A stretch of 64,000 nucleotides of DNA. It comes from Ammoniphilus sp. YIM 78166. GTDB lineage: Bacteria; Bacillota; Bacilli; Aneurinibacillales; RAOX-1. Within the stretch, counting starts at the first letter, position 1. Each line of letters starts with the position of its first letter. The notes under the pieces were generated by a model. That model made no database searches and was not told where the DNA came from. It saw only the letters and a list, made by a program, of their open reading frames with translations. Position numbers and translations under genes: made by a program. The stretch covers positions 620,001-684,000 of the forward strand of contig NZ_SDLR01000001.1 of NCBI RefSeq assembly GCF_004522215.1. The letters run 5' to 3'. Below, piece by piece: positions 9,213 through 17,654 of the stretch.

Positions 9213-10058
9213 TTAAGTTAAATGATTATTGTAAAAAATAGATCTGATGATCTTATACATAGGAGGATCAAAATGTTTATAACCTCTGAAGGACGGCCAA
9301 GGGTTTACTTCTGTTATAAGGATACGCCCTTTCTCATCAATTCCAAGGTCCATCCCGTAGATGTTATGGAAGGGAAAATAGCGGTCAAGGTATTGTGCAA
9401 TTTTAATGGAAGCCTCATCCAGTGTTTTTAACAACTTGGCTCGGTATTTAGGATGATTCGTTTTCAGTTGGCAACTAAATACTGCATCTTGAAGATTAAG
9501 GCGGGTCCCGCCAGATGAGGTGTTGGTGACAATTCGATTTTCACCTGCCACCCTGGCCAGTTTACCAGTAGTCAACCATTCTTTTGGGGATCTTTTTTGT
9601 ACAAGGATTCTGATGTCAAATGGTCGCTTATCTATCAATGCTAACTTAACGCGTTGCTGAACAATATAGGGAGTGGAGCCGATTTTGTGGAAGATATAGG
9701 ACTCAACTGCCTCCAATTGATCAAAAAGTTTCTTTTTTTCTTTTATGTGTACTTCATACCTTTTCTCTTGAAGGGATAACCTCATGATACCTTTTCCACC
9801 GTAAGCACTAATGGGTTTTAATATCACGTCTTTATACTTATCAACTAGTTTCCACAGGCTTCGTTTAGTCAGATATTCGGTCTCAGGAATAAATTTATTA
9901 ACTCCAGGGTGTTTGAGTAAAATTCTTGCCATATAAAGTTTGCTGTCCATTTTTTGGAGAGTGTCATTGTCTATTTCTAAAATGGGATAACCAATTTTCC
10001 TCCAACGTGAGATCATCTGTTGCCGATAAGCATCCTCAGGATTATTCACTTCTTTCAT
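9213..10058 (-). CDS. YheC/YheD family ATP-grasp protein
   Basis: A 281-residue ATP-grasp-fold protein of the YheC/YheD (spore coat-associated) family. Motifs in order: LLKHPGVNKFIPETEYL, ILKPISAYGGKGIMRLSL (ATP-binding glycine-rich loop), YIVQQRVKLALIDKRPFDIR, then VTNTSSGGTRLNL and the C-terminal metal-binding GMDLGIDEKGRILITEVN. All expected acidic and asparagine ligands at the end are present. ATG 10058 follows AAAGGATG. The family's reaction is unknown; the fold suggests ATP-dependent ligation of a carboxylate to an amine or thiol. It is one of seven paralogues in this window and has a CATANNNTA box 39 bases upstream. Confidence 0.88.
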   Translation of the reverse strand: MKEVNNPEDAYRQQMISRWRKIGYPILEIDNDTLQKMDSKLYMARILLKHPGVNKFIPETEYLTKRSLWKLVDKYKDVILKPISAYGGKGIMRLSLQEKRYEVHIKEKKKLFDQLEAVESYIFHKIGSTPYIVQQRVKLALIDKRPFDIRILVQKRSPKEWLTTGKLARVAGENRIVTNTSSGGTRLNLQDAVFSCQLKTNHPKYRAKLLKTLDEASIKIAQYLDRYFPFHNIYGMDLGIDEKGRILITEVNPWPSFRGYKHFDPPMYKIIRSIFYNNHLT

Positions 10059-10096
10059 GTGGCCACATCCTTTAATTTACAATGAAACCTCTTCCA

Positions 10097-10125
10097 TATT
10101 ATATGTGAAGGGAGAAAGGTGTGGT
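10097..10125 (-). promoter_or_regulatory. Possible mother-cell (SigK/SigE) promoter of yheC-like gene
   Basis: CATATAATA lies on the minus strand at 10105-10097, 39 bases before the start codon. AC dinucleotides stand 15 and 18 bases upstream, so the -35 spacing is slightly off the SigK ideal of 16-17. Confidence 0.35.
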
Positions 10126-10140
10126 TAGGCTGCTGTATAG

Positions 10141-10192
10141 GTAAAATAAAATTATGAAGCCAAAGTATGGGGTATGGCTGTACTTTGGCTTC
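10141..10192 (-). terminator. Terminator of the kinase-like gene
   Basis: On the minus strand a 12-base perfect stem GAAGCCAAAGTA / TACTTTGGCTTC with a 13-base loop is followed by ATAATTTTATTTTA. It lies just downstream of the stop at 10208. Confidence 0.75.
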
Positions 10193-10207
10193 AAGATTAC
10201 GAATTGG

Positions 10208-10774
10208 CTATGTCCATTGCTTGAATAGATTGGGGTCGAATCTTTCAAGGTGGTAAAGAAACGAAGACAACATTCCTAATTCCTTTAATCCTTTAAACAA
10301 AAGCTCAGGTTTATGGCGTACTTTTTTATAGGAATTGACTAGATCTATCACTTTGAGTGTACCGTTTTCCATAACGAAGATGTGTCGCATAGCTGCATCT
10401 ATTCTGGTAAATTCTAAACGTTTCATTTCTTTTAACAAGAATATTATTTTGTCGGCCAATGATTCAGATAAGTATTGATGTCTTTCCAAGAATTGGCTAA
10501 GAGTAAGTGCATCTAGGTATTCCATCATGATAAAGTGGGTTCCTGATGAATATACTCTTGGAACGATGGTAGAGGACTGACATAGAATTAAGGCTTCAAG
10601 TTCTCTTTTTGCGTGATGCTTTTTGCCGTAGATTTTTATGCAGTGATAGGGTGATAAAAGAAAAACAGCACCTTGTGCTCCTTCTCCTATCAATGGATAA
10701 TTTGTGGGATTATTAGATCGCATGCGACCTTTCTTCAAGATGTCTCGAATCTTATGAATCTCACTTTCATTCAA
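10208..10774 (-). CDS. Small protein-kinase-like (Bud32/RIO-like fold) protein
   Basis: A 188-residue compact kinase-fold protein. It shows a glycine-rich loop IGEGAQGAVF (about residues 29-38), a lysine strand HCIKIYGKK (Lys about 47), a hinge-like HFIMMEYLDALTL, a catalytic aspartate in RIDAAMRHIF (about 126) and a DFG-like VIDLVN (about 144). The usual catalytic-loop asparagine position appears to be histidine, so activity cannot be assumed. I chose TTG 10774, which lies eight bases after the core of AAAGGGGGTGA; GTG 10783 falls inside that site. It has an exact SigK-type promoter and its own terminator, so it is probably monocistronic and expressed late in the mother cell. Substrate unknown. 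Confidence 0.7.
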   Translation of the reverse strand: MNESEIHKIRDILKKGRMRSNNPTNYPLIGEGAQGAVFLLSPYHCIKIYGKKHHAKRELEALILCQSSTIVPRVYSSGTHFIMMEYLDALTLSQFLERHQYLSESLADKIIFLLKEMKRLEFTRIDAAMRHIFVMENGTLKVIDLVNSYKKVRHKPELLFKGLKELGMLSSFLYHLERFDPNLFKQWT

Positions 10775-10797
10775 TGTATTCACCCCCTTTCTTACAA

Positions 10798-10825
10798 TAA
10801 GATATGAGTAGTGGGACCAGCTTGT
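10798..10825 (-). promoter_or_regulatory. Predicted SigK-type promoter of the kinase-like gene
   Basis: On the minus strand AC (10825-10824) is followed after 17 bases by CATATCTTA (10806-10798), an exact fit to AC-N16/17-CATANNNTA. The ribosome binding site begins only about ten bases downstream, so the leader would be unusually short. Confidence 0.5.
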
Positions 10826-10892
10826 TTTAGTCAGTTGCTGAAATCTATTAATTTGAGGAATGAATCTATAAATTTGTGATAGGGGGTCTTAG

Positions 10893-10934
10893 ATAACAAT
10901 AAGAATAGAGCTCACGCTCGTAAGCTCTATTCTT
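10893..10934 (-). terminator. Terminator of the two-gene yheC-like operon
   Basis: Minus-strand stem AAGAATAGAGCT / AGCTCTATTCTT (12 perfect pairs, 10-base loop) followed by ATTGTTATCT. It begins within the stop codon of the gene at 10933. Confidence 0.75.
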
Positions 10935-12264
10935 AGTTCATTTCTGAAAAACCGGCTAACCTTTTAGCATAGAGCATGTTAGTTAACACTATTTTTTTAA
11001 ACAGTTTTTTGTTCCCCATATCCAATGCTATCGTAGGATCGGGATTATTATTATTAACTTCAATAATCCATAGGTGACCTTCCTTATCGATTGCCATATC
11101 GATGCCCAGATTTCCATAGTTACCGTAACCGTCAATACACCTACAGGCTTCAAAAGCAAGAGAAAACATTCTCTGCTTAACAGATGCAGCTTCTTTTTTG
11201 GTTAAGTTCATTTTTGATCGAAGCGCAGCATCCCCACTTTCAGCGATTCCCCCCGCAGAAATATTGGTAACAATACTATCTGCTTCACCAAACCGAGCAA
11301 CGAACCCCGTTTCCGACCATTTCCCTCGTTGATTCTTTACCATAATAATACGAAAGTCAATTGGCGACCCGTTATAGGAAAATAAATCAATCCCTTTTTG
11401 AATAATATATTTAGCTTTATTAATTTTCTTTTTTATTTTTTTCAATAAATGATCAGTATTGTCAAAACTTTTCCTATGATGTTGACGGTAAGTCTTGCTA
11501 AGGGTAAGTTGACCTTTCAATTTAGCAACCCGGAGAATGCCATGGCCGCCATAACTATTAAGCGGTTTAATGAATACATTCTCATAACGAGTTAAAAAAG
11601 ACCGAAGGTCGTTAATATCTTGATAAAGGACAGTTTCAGCAAGATGAGGTTTTATTACAGGATTTTTATTAAGCAAAAGGTACATATCCCATTTATCGAT
11701 TCCCTGACTATTAAATATACGGTTCCCAATTACCGATTCAAAGTAGTCAACCCAATCTTTATTTGCATCGGTTATCTTAAAGATGGATGAGGGATAGCTA
11801 AACAAGCCTGGTTCCCATTGATTAGCATAGGGATTATATTTATAGCCAGTTATAGTTTGTTCCTTTCGGTTTACGCCTTCTAGACTGAAAGCAATGATTA
11901 AACCATTTAGGGAGGAGTACTTCCTGCAATAATGTTTCACATGATTTAAAGAAATAAGGAGACCCTTGTTCGAACGGGCACCAAGGATACCAATAAATGG
12001 TCCAAGAATGAGTTCATCCTTGCTTCGAATGAGCTCATAGCTCAGTTCCAGTGGAATTCTTAAACGTTTAATAAGGGATTGGGACACAATGAGTTCATGA
12101 GAGGAGAGGAAATCGCAATTTTGTAGCGTTATTTTCATCGTCTGGATGCCAAAGCGTAGAGTCCAATGATCCCCGATTAACCGCAATTTTCTTCTTGTCA
12201 GGGAATGAAGCATTAAAATGGGAGGATGAGTTTCATATGAGATAATTCTATAGACCTGTGCCAT
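10933..12264 (-). CDS. YheC/YheD family ATP-grasp protein (long form)
   Basis: About 443 residues, the long YheC/YheD architecture. An N-terminal region of roughly 190 residues (a small beta-rich part, then ILGPFIGILGARSNKG) precedes the ATP-grasp half with FIKPLNSYGGHGILRV, YIIQKGIDLFSYNGSPIDFR, VTNISAGGIAESGDAAL and the metal-binding GIDMAIDKEGHLWIIEVNNN. I prefer ATG 12264 because GAAAGGG precedes it by six bases; the in-frame ATG 12285, which overlaps the upstream gene by four bases, has no visible binding site. It is the second gene of a pair with the gene at 12282. The N-terminal part may recognise the substrate or spore coat, by inference. Confidence 0.87.
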   Translation of the reverse strand: MAQVYRIISYETHPPILMLHSLTRRKLRLIGDHWTLRFGIQTMKITLQNCDFLSSHELIVSQSLIKRLRIPLELSYELIRSKDELILGPFIGILGARSNKGLLISLNHVKHYCRKYSSLNGLIIAFSLEGVNRKEQTITGYKYNPYANQWEPGLFSYPSSIFKITDANKDWVDYFESVIGNRIFNSQGIDKWDMYLLLNKNPVIKPHLAETVLYQDINDLRSFLTRYENVFIKPLNSYGGHGILRVAKLKGQLTLSKTYRQHHRKSFDNTDHLLKKIKKKINKAKYIIQKGIDLFSYNGSPIDFRIIMVKNQRGKWSETGFVARFGEADSIVTNISAGGIAESGDAALRSKMNLTKKEAASVKQRMFSLAFEACRCIDGYGNYGNLGIDMAIDKEGHLWIIEVNNNNPDPTIALDMGNKKLFKKIVLTNMLYAKRLAGFSEMN

Positions 12265-12281
12265 TTTCAACCCTTTCTCAC

Positions 12282-13346
12282 TCATGGATTCAAATAAGGA
12301 TCGTAACTCCGTGCAAGATAAGCTGCATAAAGCAAAGGAAGACGATTGGCCTCTCTGTACAGATCGCGTCGGCCTATCTTTTTAAAAATTTGCCGACCAG
12401 GCTTATCATTTACCTCTATAATCCATAAACGGCCATTGGTATCAATACCAAGATCCAATCCTAATTCCATCATTCTTCCATATTGTCTTTCTATGGCATC
12501 CGCAATAACGTAACTAATCTTTTGAGACTTTTCAAGAAGCGACAGCGCTTTTTTTCTTCCGAAGTTTTGTTGAAGGATAGGCATGACTTCTTTTGCGTTT
12601 CCTCCCCCGTGCAAATTAGAGGTAGGACTGACCGGTGCTCCGATACGCATCCCTTTACCTGTAATATGCCATCGACCATATTCGTTTTTTTGAACAAGTA
12701 TACGCATGTCTGTCACTCGTTCAGGTAGTAAGCAGAGGTCAAGGCCCTGCTGAATAATGAATGGGATGCCATCAACCCAATCATCTATCCATGAAACAAT
12801 TTTATTATCTGGTAACCGCCTTTGTATAATTTTCCTTCCATCTTTTCTTCCTGTTATCAGATACCCCTCTTGAAGACGCTCTACCTTGAGGATGCGATTT
12901 CCCCAAGTGCCATGGAAAGGTTTGATATAGAGAAGCGGAAATCGCAACAACATTTTTTTCAGGGAATGACGGCTATATATCTTGGTTTTAGGTAAGTATT
13001 TGCGAAGTGAGGGTATATTCTCTAAAAGGTTATGAATCTCCCATTTTCCAGGTAAAAGTTGGTCAGTGAAGGGAAGCAAAGCATGTTTTCTGATATGGTC
13101 ATAGAGTCTATCAGCGGTTTCAAAATGTTTATCTATGACTATATCCGGCCACTTGAATTTCTTTTGCTCCCAAGAGCCATCCTCTCTGATGCGGTGACCT
13201 TTAATTTTCCTTTTTCTAAACATAATATCTTTTGGGGTAAAGACGTAGATCAAATGCCCGAGATCTTCGTTTTCTTTAAATAGTGGGCGGAAATCGTCGT
13301 ATCCGCCTGGAGTGGTGAGTATCCCTATGATTGCCCTATATTTCAT
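12282..13346 (-). CDS. YheC/YheD family ATP-grasp protein
   Basis: A 354-residue family member. The N-terminal ~100 residues begin with YRAIIGILTTPGGYDDFRPL, a segment typical of YheC-like proteins. The ATP-grasp half shows LYIKPFHGTWGNRILKV, FIIQQGLDLCLLPERVTDMR, SNLHGGGNAKEV and GLDLGIDTNGRLWIIEVND. ATG 13346 follows AAAGGAC. It is the first gene of a minus-strand operon with the long form downstream, and a CATATGATA box stands 38 bases before the start. The loop normally containing glycine-rich GGKG is replaced by GTWGN, which may alter nucleotide binding. Confidence 0.87.
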   Translation of the reverse strand: MKYRAIIGILTTPGGYDDFRPLFKENEDLGHLIYVFTPKDIMFRKRKIKGHRIREDGSWEQKKFKWPDIVIDKHFETADRLYDHIRKHALLPFTDQLLPGKWEIHNLLENIPSLRKYLPKTKIYSRHSLKKMLLRFPLLYIKPFHGTWGNRILKVERLQEGYLITGRKDGRKIIQRRLPDNKIVSWIDDWVDGIPFIIQQGLDLCLLPERVTDMRILVQKNEYGRWHITGKGMRIGAPVSPTSNLHGGGNAKEVMPILQQNFGRKKALSLLEKSQKISYVIADAIERQYGRMMELGLDLGIDTNGRLWIIEVNDKPGRQIFKKIGRRDLYREANRLPLLYAAYLARSYDPYLNP

Positions 13347-13383
13347 AGGTTCCGTCCTTTCATTAGGAGATTGGTTTTGTCTT

Positions 13384-13392
13384 TATCATATG
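13384..13392 (-). promoter_or_regulatory. Possible mother-cell sigma -10 box
   Basis: CATATGATA on the minus strand, 38 bases upstream of the yheC-like start at 13346. No AC at the ideal -35 distance, so assignment to SigK or SigE is uncertain. Confidence 0.3.
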
Positions 13393-13481
13393 ATCACCAG
13401 AAAACGATTGCTTGGATTATAGTACAGAATATTTTCCGCTCTCCGTTATAGGCTCGCAAACAAGCGGTTTTGCTAGGGACA

Positions 13482-13490
13482 CATAAGCTA
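13482..13490 (+). promoter_or_regulatory. Possible mother-cell sigma -10 box for the plus-strand ATP-grasp trio
   Basis: CATAAGCTA lies 28 bases before TTG 13519 and a few bases before the ATG at 13498, which would then be at the transcription start. An AC is present but 20 bases upstream. The box supports TTG 13519 as the true start. Confidence 0.3.
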
Positions 13491-13518
13491 ATAGAAAATG
13501 CGAAGAGAGGGAGTGCCA

Positions 13519-14292
13519 TTGCTGAAACATATCATTATGCGCAACAAATGGAGAATTGCACGTGTGTTGCTAGACGATCCGTACCTTTCACAGTACGTAC
13601 CGGATACCGTTTGGTTTAGCTCCAAAGGATTAATCAAGAAGCTGAAGCGGCATAAGCATATCTATATCAAGCCGAATGATGGATTGAAGGGAGAAGGGAT
13701 TATCCGCGTCAAATCTCTTTCAGATCAAAAATATGAGGTTTCCTATGGGAAAAAAGTGAAAAAGCTAAATTTCCCCGATATGATCGATAGAGTTAGAGAA
13801 CAGATTAGCGGCAAAGGAGATTTTCTAATACAGAAGGGAATTGAGCTAGCAACCTATGATAAACGTCCATTCGATATCCGTCTGTTGCTTGTAAAGGATT
13901 TAGGCCGATGGCATTTAACTATGATTACGGCAAAGGTTGCGGCTTATAAGAACGCCATTGTTACGAACGTATCCTATAACAAGAAATTGAGGTCAACGGA
14001 TGATCTTGAATTTCCAATTTCTAAAGTACTCTACGAAAGTGATCAAAGATTTAATCCATTTGCCACCTTTCGAGAGCTGATGGATGTTTCTTATCAGATT
14101 GCCAATACTCTTGGCAGGCAGTTTCCATTCGGCATACTCGGGTTGGATTTAGCCGTTGATAAAAAAGGAAACATCTGGTTTATCGAAGCGAATACAAGTC
14201 CTGCAATTAAACCAATGAGAAAAACAAATGATCGTAAATGGTATAGGATCGTAAGGGAAGCCCAGAAGAACATTGAAATTATTGAGCCATAA
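13519..14292 (+). CDS. YheC/YheD family ATP-grasp protein (short form)
   Basis: A 257-residue ATP-grasp protein that lacks the N-terminal extension of the long forms. Start TTG 13519 follows AGAGAGGGAG, and the resulting N-terminus (MLKHIIMRNKWRIARVLLDD) aligns with the two paralogues downstream; ATG 13498 is upstream of the ribosome binding site. Motifs: IYIKPNDGLKGEGIIRV, FLIQKGIELATYDKRPFDIR, IVTNVSYNKKL and GLDLAVDKKGNIWFIEANTS. It opens a run of three tandem short-form paralogues, followed by a GT-D glycosyltransferase on the same strand. Reaction unknown. Confidence 0.87.
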   Translation: MLKHIIMRNKWRIARVLLDDPYLSQYVPDTVWFSSKGLIKKLKRHKHIYIKPNDGLKGEGIIRVKSLSDQKYEVSYGKKVKKLNFPDMIDRVREQISGKGDFLIQKGIELATYDKRPFDIRLLLVKDLGRWHLTMITAKVAAYKNAIVTNVSYNKKLRSTDDLEFPISKVLYESDQRFNPFATFRELMDVSYQIANTLGRQFPFGILGLDLAVDKKGNIWFIEANTSPAIKPMRKTNDRKWYRIVREAQKNIEIIEP

Positions 14293-14315
14293 AATTGAAC
14301 ATGGAGGCAGTGAAT

Positions 14316-15083
14316 ATGGTTAGACATGAGTTTATTGAAAGTAAAATGACAAAAACCCAACCATTGTTGGAGGATCCTATTCTTAATCAGCATGTGCCAG
14401 AATTACATTGGTTTAGCGAACATCATTTAAAAAGAATGTTATCAACCTATAATACGGTTTATATTAAACCGGACAAAGGAAGTTTAGGTTTGGGGATTTG
14501 GCGTATGAAGCTTTTGAATGATTCGAGATGCAAGCTTGCCAACGCGAAGAGTTCCGAAAAATACTCTCCCGCAAAAGCAATTGCAATGCTAAAGGGGTAC
14601 CTTAATCCAAAAGAAGACTATTTAGTTCAACAGGGGATTAATCTATCTACTTATAAGGGCTGTCCCTTTCATATAAGAGTGGTATTACAAAAAATAATGG
14701 GGCGATGGCAGGTTTCCATGACGAGCGCTCTTGTCGCGGGCAAAAAGAATGCTGTGGTTACAAACTTGGCACGTGGCGGCACAGAATTGTCCGTGGAGGA
14801 AGTAATGTATCATAATGATCAAAAATGGAGCCAAATCAATACCTTTCGGGAGCTGATTGACCTGTCCCATCAGGTTGCATCCACCCTTGGTTCAAGTTTG
14901 CCACTTCTTGTTTTAGGACTGGATATGGGAATTGACAAAGGGGGGAAGATTTGGTTTATCGAAGCTAATACGAAACCCAACATGAGAGGAATGCGCGAAC
15001 TTAATGATGAGAAGTCATTCGAAAAGTATATTCAGGCGAGGAAATGGATACGGGAAAATGAGGGGAAGAAGAACAGGAAATAA
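14316..15083 (+). CDS. YheC/YheD family ATP-grasp protein (short form)
   Basis: A 255-residue tandem paralogue. ATG 14316 lies eight bases after GGAGG and gives the N-terminus MVRHEFIESKMTKTQPLLED, aligned with MPRHKLIASKMIKTKPLLDD of the next gene. It shares VYIKPDKGSLGLGIWRM, LVQQGINLSTYKGCPFHIRV, VVTNLARGGTELSVEE and GLDMGIDKGGKIWFIEANTK with that gene. The SLGLG loop replaces the usual GGKG glycine loop. It probably arose by recent tandem duplication with the gene at 15157. Confidence 0.87.
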   Translation: MVRHEFIESKMTKTQPLLEDPILNQHVPELHWFSEHHLKRMLSTYNTVYIKPDKGSLGLGIWRMKLLNDSRCKLANAKSSEKYSPAKAIAMLKGYLNPKEDYLVQQGINLSTYKGCPFHIRVVLQKIMGRWQVSMTSALVAGKKNAVVTNLARGGTELSVEEVMYHNDQKWSQINTFRELIDLSHQVASTLGSSLPLLVLGLDMGIDKGGKIWFIEANTKPNMRGMRELNDEKSFEKYIQARKWIRENEGKKNRK

Positions 15084-15156
15084 AATCAAAAGATCAATTC
15101 ATTCTTGGGATGACTCTGTCATAGATGGTATAGATTAACAAAAAGGGGGTTTAGCA

Positions 15157-15900
15157 TTGCCTAGACATAAACTTATCGCAAGCAAAATGATCAAGACGAA
15201 ACCACTGCTTGATGATCCAATCCTATCCCAATATGTTCCAGAACTCCATTGGTTTAGCAAAGAAAAACTTAAAAGAATGCTTTTTCAGTATGGTACGGTG
15301 TATGTAAAACCAGATGAAGGTAGTTTGGGTATAGGCGTGAGACGCCTGAAACGAATAAATGACACTGCTTGTATCCTTGAAACTGAAACTTCATCCAAAA
15401 AGATATCTATTTCTAAAGCATGTAAGATTTTAAAACGTGAACAGAGTCCTAAGGAGTTATATTTAATCCAAGAGGGTATTGACTTATCAACGTATAAAGG
15501 TTGCCCTTTTCATATTCGTGTGGTGATGCAGAAACCGATGAACCGATGGCAAGTCTCTATGATGTGTGCTACTGTCGGTAGAAAAAACGCAGTGATTACG
15601 AATTATGCATATGGCGGCGATGATGTTTCCGTGGAGAAAGCAATGAACCATCGTGATCAAAATTGGGATCCAATCAATACATTTCGGGAATTAATTTATT
15701 TGTCTCACCAAGTTGTTGCGTGCTTGGGATCCAAATTACCCTTGCTGTTAGTAGGGCTAGATATGGGAATTGATAAGAACGGGAAAATATGGTTTATTGA
15801 GGCCAATACGAGACCTGATATGGATGGAATGAAGGAACTGAATGATAAACTAGCCTATAGAAAGTATATGGAAGCAAAAAGATGGGTTGGTCACGATTAG
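15157..15900 (+). CDS. YheC/YheD family ATP-grasp protein (short form)
   Basis: A 247-residue protein and the closest paralogue of the gene at 14316 throughout its length: VYVKPDEGSLGIGVRRL, LIQEGIDLSTYKGCPFHIRV, VITNYAYGGDDVSVEKA, GLDMGIDKNGKIWFIEANTR. TTG 15157 stands behind AAAAAGGGGG. Substitutions cluster outside the ATP-binding motifs, which suggests the copies share chemistry but differ in target. The 3' end is separated by about 35 bases from the next gene's start. Confidence 0.87.
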   Translation: MPRHKLIASKMIKTKPLLDDPILSQYVPELHWFSKEKLKRMLFQYGTVYVKPDEGSLGIGVRRLKRINDTACILETETSSKKISISKACKILKREQSPKELYLIQEGIDLSTYKGCPFHIRVVMQKPMNRWQVSMMCATVGRKNAVITNYAYGGDDVSVEKAMNHRDQNWDPINTFRELIYLSHQVVACLGSKLPLLLVGLDMGIDKNGKIWFIEANTRPDMDGMKELNDKLAYRKYMEAKRWVGHD

Positions 15901-15935
15901 TAATATGGCAACTTGAAAAAAGGAGAGGAGATTTG

Positions 15936-16694
15936 ATGGTTCCGGATGAACAATTTTTAACCGTCTGTCAGGTTCTGAAGATGATTCAGAATGCAATGGA
16001 TCAGAAAATCCCTTTTTCACTTGTTCGGGTGGGAGATGGAGAAAACCTAATATTGGCTCAGGAATCCGTAATGCCAATAAAAGAAGTTTTAAAAAAGAAG
16101 TGGGCGAAGAAAGCGAATCGAGGTGAAAAAGGCGTTTATCTGCCGAACTTAACATTAAGGAATCAAATGGTAGAAGCAATTAAGAAAGCCGATGTCGTAG
16201 GTATACCCTTTTTGACCAATGATCCCATTAAAGCAGAGCATAACATCAAGCGACCACTAACCGAAGCTGCGTTTGACTATTATTCCATTCATCCTAGACA
16301 CGTCTGTCATACCTTTGTTAATAGAGTACTCGCTCAGAAGCGAGAATTCTGGAACCTTTTAAAAGGAAAAAGGGTATTGCTCGTAGGGGGATGGGCAGAA
16401 CAAGTACGTAAAATACTGATGTTGGAGCCTTATGGACTTGATAATATTTTAACTATTCCATTCTTCCATAACAAAGAGATGGAGACAACTATCCATAATA
16501 TTTCAAAACTTAGTAATCAATTTGATATTGCATTGGTATCCTGTGGGGTTAATGCAGTAGTCTTGTCTCAACATATTGCTGAGAAAACGGGGAAAGTAGC
16601 AATAGACTTTGGAAAAAATCTTATGTTTATCGTTCAGCAAAAGGCTGGACTCGAGCATTCTTCTAGAGATGCACATGAGGGCCTAATACCTTAA
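15936..16694 (+). CDS. GT-D fold glycosyltransferase
   Basis: A 252-residue protein resembling the GT-D (DUF1792-like) glycosyltransferases known from serine-rich adhesin glycosylation. Visible are the N-terminal FSLVRVGDGENLILA (GDGE is a hallmark of the fold), a central LLKGKRVLLVGGWAEQVRKI strand-loop-helix, and FDIALVSCGVNAVVLSQHIA followed by KVAIDFGKNL. ATG 15936 follows AGGAGAGGAG; an upstream in-frame start would overlap the ATP-grasp gene. This fold normally extends protein-linked glycans, so a glycoprotein target is possible. Donor unknown. Confidence 0.72.
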   Translation: MVPDEQFLTVCQVLKMIQNAMDQKIPFSLVRVGDGENLILAQESVMPIKEVLKKKWAKKANRGEKGVYLPNLTLRNQMVEAIKKADVVGIPFLTNDPIKAEHNIKRPLTEAAFDYYSIHPRHVCHTFVNRVLAQKREFWNLLKGKRVLLVGGWAEQVRKILMLEPYGLDNILTIPFFHNKEMETTIHNISKLSNQFDIALVSCGVNAVVLSQHIAEKTGKVAIDFGKNLMFIVQQKAGLEHSSRDAHEGLIP

Positions 16695-16752
16695 GTCTCA
16701 ACCATGATGCCCATTTATAAATACCTATTATTTTCTATGATATAAGCCGCCT

Positions 16753-16779
16753 CATAAGATATTTTAGCTTCATATACTA
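16753..16779 (+). promoter_or_regulatory. AT-rich leader with two CATANNNTA boxes
   Basis: The gene-free stretch 16695-16826 contains CATAAGATA (16753-16761) and CATATACTA (16771-16779), both fitting the -10 box of late mother-cell sigma factors. Neither has AC at 16-17 bases, so this is only a candidate promoter for the glycosyltransferase genes that follow. Confidence 0.25.
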
Positions 16780-16826
16780 TTTAAACTTCAAGTTCAGAAG
16801 TGGAGGGCTTAAGGTGGAGGTGTAAA

Positions 16827-17633
16827 ATGGCCAGAGTTGGAAAAGTGACTGTAGTGATCCCTGTGTACAATCGCGCATTACTTCTTTCAAAGGCTGTGGA
16901 TAGCGTGCTGGCGCAATCTTATAAGGATTGGAATCTCGTCATTGTTGATGATGCATCGACGGATCATTCCCTCGAAATTTGCTCTAACTATTTAGGAGAT
17001 AGCCGAATAAGAGTCCTGCAAATGCCAGAGAATTCTGGTACAGGTAAATGTTTAAATTACGCACTGTCCTTTATCGATACTCCGTATTTCGTCATTCTGG
17101 ATTCAGATGATTGGCTAGAGCCAACGACGCTGGATGTGCTTCTAAAAAAGATGGAGGAGGAGCCCAGCACCACATCATTGGTTTATGGCAATACAAAGAT
17201 TTGGAAAGAAGATCAAAACGGTTTGCATTTTAGGAGTATTAGAAAATATCGCTCCTTCCAAGATAAGTATGATTTCATCATGTACCCGCATATTCCCTAC
17301 CCCCGTTTTTTTCGGACAGAAACGGTCAGGGAAGTCCGCGGGTTTGAGAGTGACATTCCTTATGAAGGGCGTTACGGTGAAGACCGTTACCTTTTGCTGA
17401 AGTTAATTGCGGTTAGCCGCTTTTCTTGGATTGACGAGGACCTCTATAACCTACGAATTCATTCGACTAATATTACTAAAACGGATCAAAAAAAATTTGC
17501 GACGGTTAGAGAATACTTGTATTCAAAAATGCTACAAGAGTGGGGAGGAAAGTATCGACCTATCTTTGAGATGAGAAAGGATGGGTGGTTAGTTTTAAGA
17601 GAATTACAGCCTGTTGATTCTCTGTCGCAATAA
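16827..17633 (+). CDS. Family 2 glycosyltransferase
   Basis: A 268-residue GT-A enzyme: VTVVIPVYNRALLLSKAV at the start, VIVDDASTDHS, then FVILDSDDWLEP with the DXD motif near residue 88. ATG 16827 follows GGTGGAGGTG. It is paralogous to the next gene along its full length, including YGNTKIWKED versus YGNIKMVADR and the RFFRTETVR / RCFRTEAVR segments. No transmembrane segment. Probably a cytoplasmic transferase acting on a surface or spore glycan. Confidence 0.85.
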   Translation: MARVGKVTVVIPVYNRALLLSKAVDSVLAQSYKDWNLVIVDDASTDHSLEICSNYLGDSRIRVLQMPENSGTGKCLNYALSFIDTPYFVILDSDDWLEPTTLDVLLKKMEEEPSTTSLVYGNTKIWKEDQNGLHFRSIRKYRSFQDKYDFIMYPHIPYPRFFRTETVREVRGFESDIPYEGRYGEDRYLLLKLIAVSRFSWIDEDLYNLRIHSTNITKTDQKKFATVREYLYSKMLQEWGGKYRPIFEMRKDGWLVLRELQPVDSLSQ

Positions 17634-17654
17634 AGAAAAAGAGAGGTGATATGC

